NCBI GenBank assembly: GCA_913055155.1
Contig: CAJXJR010000011.1
Coordinates: forward strand, 62,001-126,000
Source: an uncultured Erythrobacter sp.
GTDB lineage: Bacteria > Pseudomonadota > Alphaproteobacteria > Sphingomonadales > Sphingomonadaceae
Length of the DNA: 64,000 bases
Direction: 5' to 3'
Position 1 is the stretch's first letter. Each line of letters begins with the position of its first letter. This document shows positions 19,501 to 27,221 of this stretch, piece by piece. The notes below the pieces were generated by a model. The model was not told where the DNA came from, did no database searches, and saw only the letters and a program-made list of their open reading frames with translations. Position numbers and translations under genes: made by a program.

Positions 19501-21076
19501 GCGCTTCAGCCTCAACCCGAACCAGCAGTCCGCTGCCAACGGCATCGAGGGTGTCTATTCGCCCACGATGACCGGCCCGTTTGCCGACATGATGGCGGAA
19601 ATGTTCCTGATGAGCGATCCGAACGACTACCGTTCGGCTCTCAGCAGCCTGCACGGGGCGCAGTATGCAACCTACCTGCAGTCGCTCGGCTGGATGGGCG
19701 CCCGCTTCAACGGCCTGCTGGCGGATCAGGGCGGCTGTGCCGCGCTGATGCTGACCGACGGTTCGCTGTCGTGCCGCCGCGAAACCAGCGCCGGCATCTG
19801 GGCAACCGTCAACGTCGCTTCGGAGGATATCGATACCGATCCGGCACAGGATTCGAGTGGCCTGAGCGGCGACCAGTTCTACGCCGCAGCCGGTTTCGAC
19901 TTCACCGTGGGTGACTACGGCGTGATCGGTATCGGTGGTGGCTATGTCCAGAACGATGCCGATTTCGACCTTTGGGGCGGATCGATCAATTCGGACGGCT
20001 TCCAGGTCGGTGCCTATGCCGCATACGATCCGGGCACCTTCTACATCAAGGCTGCCGGCAGCTATTCCGAGCTGAGCGGCGATTCCGTTCGCACCGTTAC
20101 GGTCGGCAGCATCAGTGCCCCGGCCGCGGCGACTCCGGATTCCAACATCTGGTCCGCCGGGGCTGAGATCGGCTATCGCCTGCCCATCGGCGGCGCCACG
20201 CTGACGCCTTACGGTGCCCTGGACTATGTCTCGGCAGAGCTGGAAGGCTTTACCGAAACGGGCCTGCACCCGGGTGTGCTGACGGTCTACGACGCCGAGG
20301 ACGACTACGTGACGAGCGAGCTCGGCCTGAAGCTGGGCCTGCCGATGGGGGACTTCTTCCCCGAGGCACGGGTCGGCTGGCGTCACCAGTTCGAGGATGC
20401 GCCGACCAGCTTCCTGGCATCCTATGCCCTGCAGCCGGGTTCGACCTTCTCGATCCTGGGTCCGCAGCGTGAGGAAGATGCCATTGCGGCCGGTTTCGAC
20501 CTGGCAATTGCCCTTGGTGACAATGCCGCCCTGCGCTTCGGCTACGAAGGCTGGATGGGCGACCTGCACCAGGTGCATTCGGGCACGGCAACGCTGAGGT
20601 TCATGTTCGGTGGCGAGGAAGCCCCGCCGCCGCCTCCGCCCCCGCCGCCGCCTCCGCCGCCGCCGCCTCCTCCGCCCCCGCCGCCTCCGCCGCCGCCGCC
20701 GCCGCCTCCGCCGCCGGCTCCGGTCTGCGAGCAGGGACCGTACATCGTGTTCTTCGACTGGGATCAGTCGGACATCACGCCCGAAGCGGCCACCGTGCTC
20801 AACTCCGCCATCACCGCCTATGGTGACTGCGGTACGGCAGCGATCATGCTGGCTGGCCACGCCGACCGTTCGGGTCCGGCAGACTACAACGTCGGCCTGT
20901 CGGAGCGTCGCAACGAATCGGTGCAGGCCTACCTCACCGCTCGCGGTATCCCGGCGTCGCGCATCTCCAGCGAAGCCTTCGGCGAAAGCATGCCCCGCGT
21001 GCCGACCGCCGACGGCGTGCGCGAACTGCAGAACCGCCGCGTGGAAATCACCTACGGCCCCGGTTCAGGCAACTAA
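16568..21076 (+). CDS. Autotransporter-like surface protein fused by a polyproline linker to an OmpA peptidoglycan-binding domain
   Basis: A 1502-residue protein. ATG 16568 is chosen because GAGAGGG precedes it by 7 bp; an ATG at 16544 lacks this. The signal peptide ends in GTALA (residue 27). A passenger of about 1000 residues consists of degenerate repeats, each with an Asn-rich turn (LVNNGSL, YSNSGSF, NSGDF) and Ala/Thr-rich strands, and contains a Gly-rich stretch. An autotransporter-type beta-barrel follows at about 1077-1350 (GVIGIGGGYVQND, FYIKAAGSYSELSGD). Residues 1353-1383 are 31 consecutive prolines. The end is an OmpA C-terminal domain (IVFFDWDQSDITPEAA, LAGHADRSGPADYN, LSERRNESVQAYL). 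The barrel would sit in the outer membrane with the OmpA domain gripping peptidoglycan. This order is unusual, since classical autotransporters end at the barrel. A sulfur-regulon-like site lies upstream. Confidence 0.88.
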   Translation: MRKLNKRVALATSASALSLCIAGTALAQASQTVVPGEDLPPDATLEEGETEQTGITTVSSPNANSYVVSVPTGTFVQRLAIEEEEGGTEPAITTADVADPITLNLVNNGSLTILADATATSDGTQPNTSADAQVEDGVSQILTAPNADLAIYLGNNGSLAIGAVADASGSAEEGSVDATANASVIGGLHQEATVEGGGDGTAHVVGENTGTYDVYANASATADGNAAAESTVQEALFMRAQANGAGDGAVTTDYSNSGSFTVASDATSTSSDSNAYAQASAGGGEHGLVHVRGAANGVGVDTSDVTFTNESGGTIDVSADATATAPGYAEAVATGGDVFSENHDDKGGGIVLKAQASGQDDGDMTAALVNNGAMAFSYDATATSTGEPVVEEPDTIAPELVMAPELGALAISSTNGAIHQIVEAGGPESFLDRTGVATLDNVGSVSFDASATATSNAFSEALASIGGAVVQQAEMSGTATLDFDNSGSFAVGVNAVADGVSSLAVAEALGVAQEMLATVAANSVVANSGDFAVDASATAHGTEAAFAGSEAIGFTVTAEPLSVDASNSGDFTITATSTSDGFAEAFAGGLGFFADIDPTQLPAEEGGGGQGQGGGGGGHEEEEPDDPWEGWTNALAGTVTNSGTIDVTATALGGDLSGGIMVPVGVTTQDVADPNAFAEAIGLYFDSVTNTMTVTNTGTLSVTAITDGGRSQAFGIQVETFDDSPILPGEEDVMSIVNDGGTIIARVSTDGGATFQHGTAVDLSEAPVPVDLAFTGMSHVYGDIVLTEDDTVTVSGGTLFLDGTVNPFVETNGIDTATLTASIDHDLIAAAGPVGPLIGTMTVASDGTLFLDDQPNNNPSYSGPASVNVNSFTIAPGGTLALQLPSQTLAADAQVAYPYVNANTADITDGNLVASLNTPNGLYDDVYFFDDIIDAGTLTGTFASTTTNTGSIFLDPLAIYDDLDNVDLSVTRVAFGDGRFSLNPNQQSAANGIEGVYSPTMTGPFADMMAEMFLMSDPNDYRSALSSLHGAQYATYLQSLGWMGARFNGLLADQGGCAALMLTDGSLSCRRETSAGIWATVNVASEDIDTDPAQDSSGLSGDQFYAAAGFDFTVGDYGVIGIGGGYVQNDADFDLWGGSINSDGFQVGAYAAYDPGTFYIKAAGSYSELSGDSVRTVTVGSISAPAAATPDSNIWSAGAEIGYRLPIGGATLTPYGALDYVSAELEGFTETGLHPGVLTVYDAEDDYVTSELGLKLGLPMGDFFPEARVGWRHQFEDAPTSFLASYALQPGSTFSILGPQREEDAIAAGFDLAIALGDNAALRFGYEGWMGDLHQVHSGTATLRFMFGGEEAPPPPPPPPPPPPPPPPPPPPPPPPPPPPPPPAPVCEQGPYIVFFDWDQSDITPEAATVLNSAITAYGDCGTAAIMLAGHADRSGPADYNVGLSERRNESVQAYLTARGIPASRISSEAFGESMPRVPTADGVRELQNRRVEITYGPGSGN
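20624..20716 (+). repeat. CCN tract encoding 31 consecutive prolines
   Basis: A run of CCG, CCT and CCC codons in the autotransporter-OmpA gene. Codons are mixed rather than a pure triplet repeat, which limits slippage and suggests selection for the proline rod. Ribosomes would need EF-P to pass it. Confidence 0.95.
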
Positions 21077-21119
21077 TCGGGCGCTCGGGCAACTAAGCCC
21101 TGCCCGACCACGGGAAACG

Positions 21120-21152
21120 AAGGGGCCGGGGGAGCAATCCCCCGGCCCCTTT
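21120..21152 (+). terminator. Strong hairpin terminator after the autotransporter-OmpA gene
   Basis: A 13-bp GC-rich stem AAGGGGCCGGGGG / CCCCCGGCCCCTT with a six-base AGCAAT loop ends in TTT, 44 bp after the stop codon. It can also work for the opposite strand (the arms are flanked by A residues on the left), which would serve the convergent mrp operon. Confidence 0.85.
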
Positions 21153-21253
21153 GCTTGGTGCGGAATACCCGAGTCGAGAGCAGCGCCGCCGTGCGACAGG
21201 CAGCAGGCCACGAAGCCGTCCTGACCCGCGAGCGCGAATGACTGCGCGGTCGG

Positions 21254-22348
21254 CTAGACCTTGGCGAGAGCCTGCATCACCGACCTGGCGATGGCGCGAT
21301 AGGTCTCGGCAATGGCGTTGTCGTTTCCGGCAAGGACGATGGGCGTGCCCGCTTCGGCGTTCTGCATGATCGCCGGATTGAGCGGGATTTCGCCGAGCAC
21401 CTCGATGCCCTTCTCCTTGGCCGTCGCCACGGCGCCGCCGTGGCCGAACACGTCGGTGCTTTCCCCGCAATGCGGGCAGACGAACTGGCTCATGTTCTCG
21501 ATCATGCCGAGCACGGGAATGTCCATCTGCGCGAACATGTCATAGGCCTTGCGGGCATCGATCAGGGCAATGTCCTGCGGGGTGGAGACCAGCACCGCAC
21601 CATCGACGGGCACCGTCTGCACCAGGCTGAGCTGCGCATCGCCGGTGCCGGGCGGCAGGTCCACCACCAGCACGTCGATCTCGCCGTCCTCGTCCCAGGC
21701 GACGCCTTGCAGCAATTGCTGGATCGCCCCGATCACCATCGGCCCGCGCCAGATCGTGGCGCGGTCTTCGGGCACAAGGTGGCCCATGGAGATTGCCTTG
21801 ATCCCATGGCGCGTAACCGGGCGGATACGATCGTCCGGCGTGAAGTCGGGCCTTGCCCCCTCGCCCAGCATCTTGGGTACGCTGGGGCCGTATATGTCGG
21901 CATCAAGGATCGCGACGTTGAGGCCGCTCTGCGCCAGCGCGAGGACCAGGTTCACCGATGTGGTGGACTTGCCCACCCCGCCCTTGCCACTGGCAACGGC
22001 CACGATCTTGTTCACGCCCGCCAGCGGCTTTGCCGGTGGCGGCTTGGGCGGCGGCACGGCCTGGCGCGGGCTGGAAGGTTCCTTCGCCGGACCTTCGCGG
22101 TGGGCAGTCAGCGCGATGCGCGCTTCCTTTACGCCCGCGAGCTTGGAAACGGCGACTTCGCATTCCTTGCCCGCCACTTCCATGGCATCCAGCGTCTTGG
22201 GATCGATGGCGAGGATGACGGTGACACTGCCATCCTTCACGCTGACCGATTCCACCACGCCAGAGGCGATCATGTCCGTGCCGGTGACCGGATTCATCAC
22301 CGTGCCCAGCGCATCGCGTACGCGTTTTTCCGTCAATGGTCTTAGCAT
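21254..22348 (-). CDS. Mrp/ApbC-type Fe-S cluster carrier ATPase
   Basis: A 364-residue P-loop ATPase that delivers iron-sulfur clusters. The N-terminal MIP18-like domain is followed by a Pro-rich linker, the deviant Walker A motif SGKGGVGKST, DADIYGPSVPKML, LPPGTGDAQLSLVQ and the cluster-binding CPHCG motif near the C-terminus. It lies 9 bp downstream of soeC and so ends the soeABC operon. A dedicated role in maturing the Fe-S-rich SoeAB or sHdr proteins is an attractive inference, although Mrp proteins are generally housekeeping. Confidence 0.92.
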   Translation of the reverse strand: MLRPLTEKRVRDALGTVMNPVTGTDMIASGVVESVSVKDGSVTVILAIDPKTLDAMEVAGKECEVAVSKLAGVKEARIALTAHREGPAKEPSSPRQAVPPPKPPPAKPLAGVNKIVAVASGKGGVGKSTTSVNLVLALAQSGLNVAILDADIYGPSVPKMLGEGARPDFTPDDRIRPVTRHGIKAISMGHLVPEDRATIWRGPMVIGAIQQLLQGVAWDEDGEIDVLVVDLPPGTGDAQLSLVQTVPVDGAVLVSTPQDIALIDARKAYDMFAQMDIPVLGMIENMSQFVCPHCGESTDVFGHGGAVATAKEKGIEVLGEIPLNPAIMQNAEAGTPIVLAGNDNAIAETYRAIARSVMQALAKV

Positions 22349-22357
22349 GTTGGGGCC

Positions 22358-23314
22358 TTAAACTGCCTGTTCGCCGTAGAAGAGCGTGACGGCGTGCTTC
22401 GCCTCGGCAAAGAACAGCCAGCGCTCGGTCGTCACGCCAATCTGGCATGCGAATACCGCCACAAGCAACAGCAGCATCTGCGCCAGCGGTGCCGTAAGCA
22501 GTGCGGTCAGCAGCAGGCAGGCCAGCGGCACCGCGAAGCCCAGCGCGATGGCGATGCGGCGCAGCTTGGCAGCATGCTTGCGGGCGATGCGGAAGCCCAT
22601 TTCGCGCAGCAGGTAGTTGTCCTGGTCGTGCGGGCTGGCGCTGAGTTCGACCTTGCCGAGGTGCCCAAGGCCGGTGGCGGTGCCCGCCGTGCTGACCGCC
22701 GGGGCGGAATGGATGTGCTGCCAGTAGAGCAGCTTCACCACCAGGCCGAGCACCAGCATGACGGCAGCGATGATCGTCACCACCTGCGCGGCTTCAAAGG
22801 CCCCCAGCAGGGCCAGAAGGAAGGCGAGGATCACCGCACCGTTCATCGGGCCGAGCACAAGGTAGCCCGCCACGGTCCAGCCGTTGTGCCAGGCCGGAAT
22901 GGTGCGCAGCGAGCCGTAGATCATCGAAGTGGTGTAGATCGTTACCAGGCTCATCGCCGCGCCGACCACGCCGATCATGGCAGCGGTCTGCGCGGGCGCC
23001 AGGGCAAAGATCCAGGTCAGCGCGAACAGGCCCAGCGGCACGAAAGCCAGCACTGCCGCCACGCCTTCGCGCGAAAGCCAGCTGGACCGCCACTGCGAAA
23101 ACGCGCGCCAGGCACGCTCGGGATGGCCGAGGTGGAAGGTGGACGACAGCAGGCCGGCGGTAACCAGCCCAAGCCCCAGCCCGAAGGCGATGAAGCCGAA
23201 AAGCATGTCGCCCGGCAGCATGCCCATCACGGCGAGCACGGCCAGCCAGACCAGCAGGCCGTAACCTGCGCCGGATGCCGTGGTGAAGAAGATGACGGAT
23301 TTCGCGGGATGCAT
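22358..23314 (-). CDS. soeC: Sulfite dehydrogenase membrane anchor SoeC (DmsC/NrfD-like)
   Basis: A 318-residue polytopic membrane protein of the DmsC type with about eight hydrophobic helices (for example YGLLVWLAVLAVMGMLPGDM and ALLGAFEAAQVVTIIAAVML). It anchors the SoeAB module to the cytoplasmic face of the inner membrane and passes electrons to quinone. The start is one base after the soeB stop. The HLGHPERAWRAFSQWRSSWL motif is typical of DmsC-like anchors. Identification as SoeC rather than a DMSO/polysulfide reductase anchor rests on its partner SoeA lacking an export signal and on the sulfur-gene setting. Confidence 0.85.
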   Translation of the reverse strand: MHPAKSVIFFTTASGAGYGLLVWLAVLAVMGMLPGDMLFGFIAFGLGLGLVTAGLLSSTFHLGHPERAWRAFSQWRSSWLSREGVAAVLAFVPLGLFALTWIFALAPAQTAAMIGVVGAAMSLVTIYTTSMIYGSLRTIPAWHNGWTVAGYLVLGPMNGAVILAFLLALLGAFEAAQVVTIIAAVMLVLGLVVKLLYWQHIHSAPAVSTAGTATGLGHLGKVELSASPHDQDNYLLREMGFRIARKHAAKLRRIAIALGFAVPLACLLLTALLTAPLAQMLLLLVAVFACQIGVTTERWLFFAEAKHAVTLFYGEQAV

Positions 23315-23315
23315 G

Positions 23316-24068
23316 TCAGCTCAGCACCTTGTCGACCCAGCGCGCGATCAGCCCCGCGCCGTCGGTGGATTCATCTGCGTGTTTCAGCATGCGCGGCGCC
23401 TTGTCGCTGTCGCGGCCATCCTGCCGCGGGCGCGGCGGCAGGTACTTGTTGACCGGCTTCGTCTCTTGCTCAGGCATCAGGTCATAGCCCTGCCGCGCGG
23501 CGACCAGTTTCGACACTTCGCTGTCCGGATCGCCAAGGTCGCCGAAACTGCGCGCGCCTGCCGGGCAGGTGGAAACGCACGCGGGCACGCGGCTCTCCTC
23601 GGGCAGGTTCTCGTTGTAGATCTTGTCGATACACAGCGTACATTTCTTCATCACGCCTTCGTTCTCGTCGTACTCGCGGGCGCCATAGGGGCAGGCCCAG
23701 CTGCAAAGCTTGCAGCCGATGCAGGTTTTCTCGTTGACGAGGACGATGCCGTCTTCCTCGCGCTTGTAGCTGGCGCCGGTGGGGCACACGGTAACGCAGG
23801 GCGCATCCTCGCAGTGCAGGCACGAGCGGGGGAAGTGCACGGTCTGCCCGCGGCCCTGCTCGTCGGTCGTCTCGAAGGTGTGGATGCGGTTGAGCCACAC
23901 GCCGTCGGGCTTCTTGCCGTAGGGGTCGTAGTCGGTCAGCGGGGCAGACTTGCCGCTGGTATTCCATTCCTTGCAGTTCACCGCACAGGCATGGCAGCCG
24001 ACGCAGATATCAAGGTCGATGACGAGGCCCAGTTTCTTCGCGGTGGGCTGTGCGGGAAGGCTGGTCAT
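23316..24068 (-). CDS. soeB: Sulfite dehydrogenase iron-sulfur subunit SoeB
   Basis: A 250-residue ferredoxin-like electron-transfer subunit with four 4Fe-4S binding motifs. The first is CVGCHACAVNCK at residues 22-32; others include CLHCEDAPCVTVCPTG, CIGCKLCSWACPYG and CTLCIDKIYNE with CVSTCPAGA. It would carry electrons from the molybdenum centre of SoeA to SoeC. Its start overlaps the end of soeA by four bases. The length suits SoeB, and no Tat signal is present, matching a cytoplasmic complex. Confidence 0.88.
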   Translation of the reverse strand: MTSLPAQPTAKKLGLVIDLDICVGCHACAVNCKEWNTSGKSAPLTDYDPYGKKPDGVWLNRIHTFETTDEQGRGQTVHFPRSCLHCEDAPCVTVCPTGASYKREEDGIVLVNEKTCIGCKLCSWACPYGAREYDENEGVMKKCTLCIDKIYNENLPEESRVPACVSTCPAGARSFGDLGDPDSEVSKLVAARQGYDLMPEQETKPVNKYLPPRPRQDGRDSDKAPRMLKHADESTDGAGLIARWVDKVLS

Positions 24069-27040
24069 GCCTCTTCCTCCACCCGGTTGCCGCGGCCCTT
24101 GCGGATGCCGGGAATATTCTGCGCATTGGCGCCGCGCTGGCCGATGAAGTCGTGCAACTCGGCCTTGCCACCCTTGTCCTCACCCTTCAGGCCCTTGCCG
24201 TATTCCAGCGGACCTTCCTGCCCGGTGAAACGCTTGGCCGTGGCCTCGAACATCGGCTCGGTCTCGCCCGCCTCGTGCGGGGCGCACTTCACCAGCCGCA
24301 CGCGCAGGTCGTACCACGCCGCCTGCCCGGTGACGGGATCGGAGTTGGAATAAGCGGGCGAGCCCTTTTCGGGCAGCAGCATCTCGGTGATGATGTGGTT
24401 GAGGAGGAAGCCCTTGGTGAATTCCGGGCTGTCCTTGTCGAGGCCCCAGGCCCCCTTTCGCTTGCCGATGGCGTTCCACGTCCACACCACATCGGGATTG
24501 ACGCCGGTGACGAGACGAACCTGCGCCTTCACCCGGCCGCGCGAATTCTCGATCCACACCCAGTCGTCGTCGACAAGGTCATGCTTCGCGGCAAGGTCGC
24601 GGTGCAGGTGCAGCTTGTTGGCATTGGTGATCTGCCGCAGCCAGGCGTTCTGGCTGCCCCAGCTGTGGTACATGTGCATGGGCCGCTGCGACAGCGCGTG
24701 GATGGGGAATTCCTCCCCGCCGTCCTGCTTCTCCAGGAAGGGCTGGTACCAGATCGGCAGCGGGTCGAAATAGGTCTCGATCCGCTCTCGGTGCACCTCC
24801 GGCGGCTGCCGGTCGCCATGCCCGCGCGCAGCATTGCGGAAGCGCTGCAGGTCTTCGTTATAGAGCTGGTGGATGATCGGCCTGGCCTCGCCCATCCAGT
24901 GCATGTCGGCGGCGTACTGCAGGTAGTCGCGATTGGCGTACTTCATGTACTGCAGTTGCAGCGGCAGTTCCTCGTGCCAGTGGCAGCCGTGCGCGATGTA
25001 TGTGTCGAGCTGGTTCGGATTCACCTCGCCCACACCCGACTTGTCGCCGTCCTTCCCGCGCCAGCCCGCCAGCGGACCCACGCCGGGGGAGCGTTCGTGG
25101 TTGACGATGTAGTCCGGGTAGCCGCCGGGATACTTGGGCGAGCCGTCATCGTTCACCATGCCCGGCAGGCCCAGGCGCGCGCCAAGATCGAGCAGCACGG
25201 TCTGGAAGGCCCGCACGTCGCGGTCCAGCGGCACCACCGGCTGGCGGATCGCATCGCCTGCACCGTGGGCAGACGAGATCGGCCGATCGAGCATCGAGAT
25301 GCAGTCCCACCGTTCAAGGTAGGTCGTGTCCGGCAGGATGAGGTCGCAATAGGGCACCGTTTCGGACCAGAAGGCATCGGAATAGATGATCTTGGGGATC
25401 ACGTATTCACCGTTCTCGTCCTTCTTCGTGAAGTATCCCAGCGTCTCGGGGATATTCATCGAACTGTTCCAGGCCATGTTGGCCATGAACATGAACAAGA
25501 CGTCGATGCCGTAGGGATCCTGGTTGGCGGCGTTGTGCAGCACCATGTGCATCAGGCCGTGCAGCGCCAGCGGGTGCTCCCAGCTGTAGGCCTTGTCGAT
25601 ACGCAGCGGATCGCCGAGGTGGTCGATAATCAGGTCTTCAGGGCTGCGCGGGAAGCCCAGCGGCGGCCCGTCCAGCGGAACGCCGGCCTCTGCCTTGGGC
25701 ATGGCAGGCTTGGGGCCAGGCGGCACCGGCTTGGGGAACGGCGCCTTGTAGCGCCAGCCGCCAGGCACATCGACCGAGCCGAGCAATGCCTGCAGGATGT
25801 GGATCGCGCGGCAGGTGTGGAAGCCGTTGGAGTGCGCCGATATGCCGCGCATGGCGTGGAACGACACCGGACGACCGACGAACTTGTCGTGCTTGCGGCC
25901 CCAGGCATCGGTCCAGGGCTGCTCGATTACGATTTCCTTGTCGAAGGCGGTCTCCGCCAGTTCGGCAGCGATGCGGCGGATGGTGGCCGCGGGAATACCG
26001 GTCGTCTCGGCCACGGCATCGGGGGAATAATCCGCGCTCATGTACCGCTCGGCCAGAAGCTGGAAGCTGGGCGCCACCTTGCGCCCGTTAACTTCGCGCA
26101 GGCCCGCAAAGGCAGGCTTCATGTGCGCGGCATTGGCGCTGATCGCCTTGCCCTGCTCCAGGCACCAGACCAGCGGCTCGCCATCCTCGTCGCGCAGGAA
26201 CAGCCCATCGTCCGCCGCGCCCTCTTCCTGGATCACCAGCCACGGCGCGTTGGAATAGCGCGCGAGGCTGGCCCAATCGACCTTCTCGGCGCGCAGCAGT
26301 TCGTGGATGATTGCGAAGACGAACAGGCCGTCGGTGCCGGGGCGGATGCCGATCCACTCGTCGGCAATGGCGGAATAGCCGGTACGCACCGGGTTGACCG
26401 AGACGAACTTGGTCCCCTCGCGCGTTTTCAGCGTGCCCAGCCCCAGCTTGATGGGGTTGGAATCGTGGTCGTCCGCCACGCCGAACATCATGTGGTAGAG
26501 CGTATGCTCCCAGTCGGGCTCACCGAATTCCCAGAACGCGCCGCCCAGCGTGTAGAGCCCGCCTGCGGCCATGTTGACCGAGCAGAAGCCGCCGTGGGCG
26601 GCGAAATTGTGGGTGCCGAACTTGGTCGCCCACCAGCCGGTGAGTGATTGCGACTGGTCGCGCCCGGTGAAGAAGGCCAGCTTGCCGGGATCGCGCTGGC
26701 GCACTTCGCCCAGCCACTGCGTGGCCAGTTCCAGCGCTTCGTCCCACTCGATTTCCTTGAACTCGCCCGATCCGCGCTCACCCACCCGCAGCAGCGGCTT
26801 GGTCAGCTTGGCGGGGGAATACTGGTGCATGATCCCGGCGCTGCCCTTGGCACACAGCACGCCGCGATTGACCGGGTGATCGGGGTTACCCTCGATATAG
26901 CGGACCTTGCCGCTCTTCATGTGCACCTTGATGCCGCAGCGGCAGGCGCACATGTAACAGGTGGAGGTCTTCACCTCGTCCGCGACTTCGGGTGAGAGTG
27001 CGGCATCTTCCCTAACGGTCTCGAACGGATTCAGCCCCAT
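24065..27040 (-). CDS. soeA: Cytoplasmic sulfite dehydrogenase molybdopterin subunit SoeA
   Basis: A 991-residue molybdopterin (bis-MGD) oxidoreductase of the DMSO-reductase superfamily. SoeABC oxidises sulfite to sulfate in the cytoplasm. ATG 27040 is preceded by GGTGGAGAGAG, better than an ATG 18 bp upstream. There is no Tat signal: the N-terminus runs into the 4Fe-4S motif with Cys28, Cys31, Cys35 and Cys63. Other family phrases are FFTGRDQSQSLTGWWA, the GGFCSVNMAAGGLYTLG region and, near the C-terminus, YSNSDPVTGQAAWYDLRV. It leads the soeABC-mrp operon, with a palindrome resembling the sulfur-gene operator at 27069-27084. The alternative of a polysulfide or thiosulfate reductase is less likely without an export signal. 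Confidence 0.88.
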   Translation of the reverse strand: MGLNPFETVREDAALSPEVADEVKTSTCYMCACRCGIKVHMKSGKVRYIEGNPDHPVNRGVLCAKGSAGIMHQYSPAKLTKPLLRVGERGSGEFKEIEWDEALELATQWLGEVRQRDPGKLAFFTGRDQSQSLTGWWATKFGTHNFAAHGGFCSVNMAAGGLYTLGGAFWEFGEPDWEHTLYHMMFGVADDHDSNPIKLGLGTLKTREGTKFVSVNPVRTGYSAIADEWIGIRPGTDGLFVFAIIHELLRAEKVDWASLARYSNAPWLVIQEEGAADDGLFLRDEDGEPLVWCLEQGKAISANAAHMKPAFAGLREVNGRKVAPSFQLLAERYMSADYSPDAVAETTGIPAATIRRIAAELAETAFDKEIVIEQPWTDAWGRKHDKFVGRPVSFHAMRGISAHSNGFHTCRAIHILQALLGSVDVPGGWRYKAPFPKPVPPGPKPAMPKAEAGVPLDGPPLGFPRSPEDLIIDHLGDPLRIDKAYSWEHPLALHGLMHMVLHNAANQDPYGIDVLFMFMANMAWNSSMNIPETLGYFTKKDENGEYVIPKIIYSDAFWSETVPYCDLILPDTTYLERWDCISMLDRPISSAHGAGDAIRQPVVPLDRDVRAFQTVLLDLGARLGLPGMVNDDGSPKYPGGYPDYIVNHERSPGVGPLAGWRGKDGDKSGVGEVNPNQLDTYIAHGCHWHEELPLQLQYMKYANRDYLQYAADMHWMGEARPIIHQLYNEDLQRFRNAARGHGDRQPPEVHRERIETYFDPLPIWYQPFLEKQDGGEEFPIHALSQRPMHMYHSWGSQNAWLRQITNANKLHLHRDLAAKHDLVDDDWVWIENSRGRVKAQVRLVTGVNPDVVWTWNAIGKRKGAWGLDKDSPEFTKGFLLNHIITEMLLPEKGSPAYSNSDPVTGQAAWYDLRVRLVKCAPHEAGETEPMFEATAKRFTGQEGPLEYGKGLKGEDKGGKAELHDFIGQRGANAQNIPGIRKGRGNRVEEEA

Positions 27041-27068
27041 CTCTCTCCACCAAGGCAACGGATCGTAT

Positions 27069-27084
27069 ATTACGATTTTCTAAT
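27069..27084. promoter_or_regulatory. Sulfur-regulon palindrome (ATTAC-N6-CTAAT) before soeA
   Basis: ATTAC-GATTTT-CTAAT lies 28 bp upstream of the soeA start. Nine of ten arm bases match the consensus, and the longer form is TATATTAC-N6-CTAATTTA. It probably overlaps the promoter of soeABC-mrp. Confidence 0.6.
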
Positions 27085-27180
27085 TTAGGTATTGCAGGTA
27101 GACGGTGGCGTGGCAACCTCGAAGGCTGCCTTGCCGGTCGCGCCCAGCCTGTCACAGCGCCCGGAAGCCGCTGGATCGGG

Positions 27181-27213
27181 AAACGGCCGCAAGCAGGTGT
27201 CCCGCCTGCGGCC
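27181..27213 (-). terminator. Probable terminator after the FadL-type gene
   Basis: On the minus strand the stop of the porin gene is followed within 10 bp by GGCCGCA and TGCGGCC arms enclosing an inner CAGG/CCTG-like pairing, then GTTT. The stem is strong but the T run is short. It would end the dsrE2-tusA-fadL transcript before the soeA promoter. Confidence 0.5.
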
Positions 27214-27221
27214 ATTCACCG

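Noticed and set aside
20624-20716. Repeat tract considered as a CRISPR or microsatellite
   Set aside because: It is in frame and encodes prolines with mixed codons; there are no spacers.
18536-20860. A 774-codon open frame on the minus strand opposite the autotransporter-OmpA gene
   Set aside because: It contains a long Arg/Gly run that is only the antisense of the proline tract, and it lacks any domain.
24050-26647. An 865-codon open frame on the plus strand opposite soeA
   Set aside because: It mirrors the strongly biased codons of soeA, has no recognisable motif, and soeA itself is a clear enzyme.
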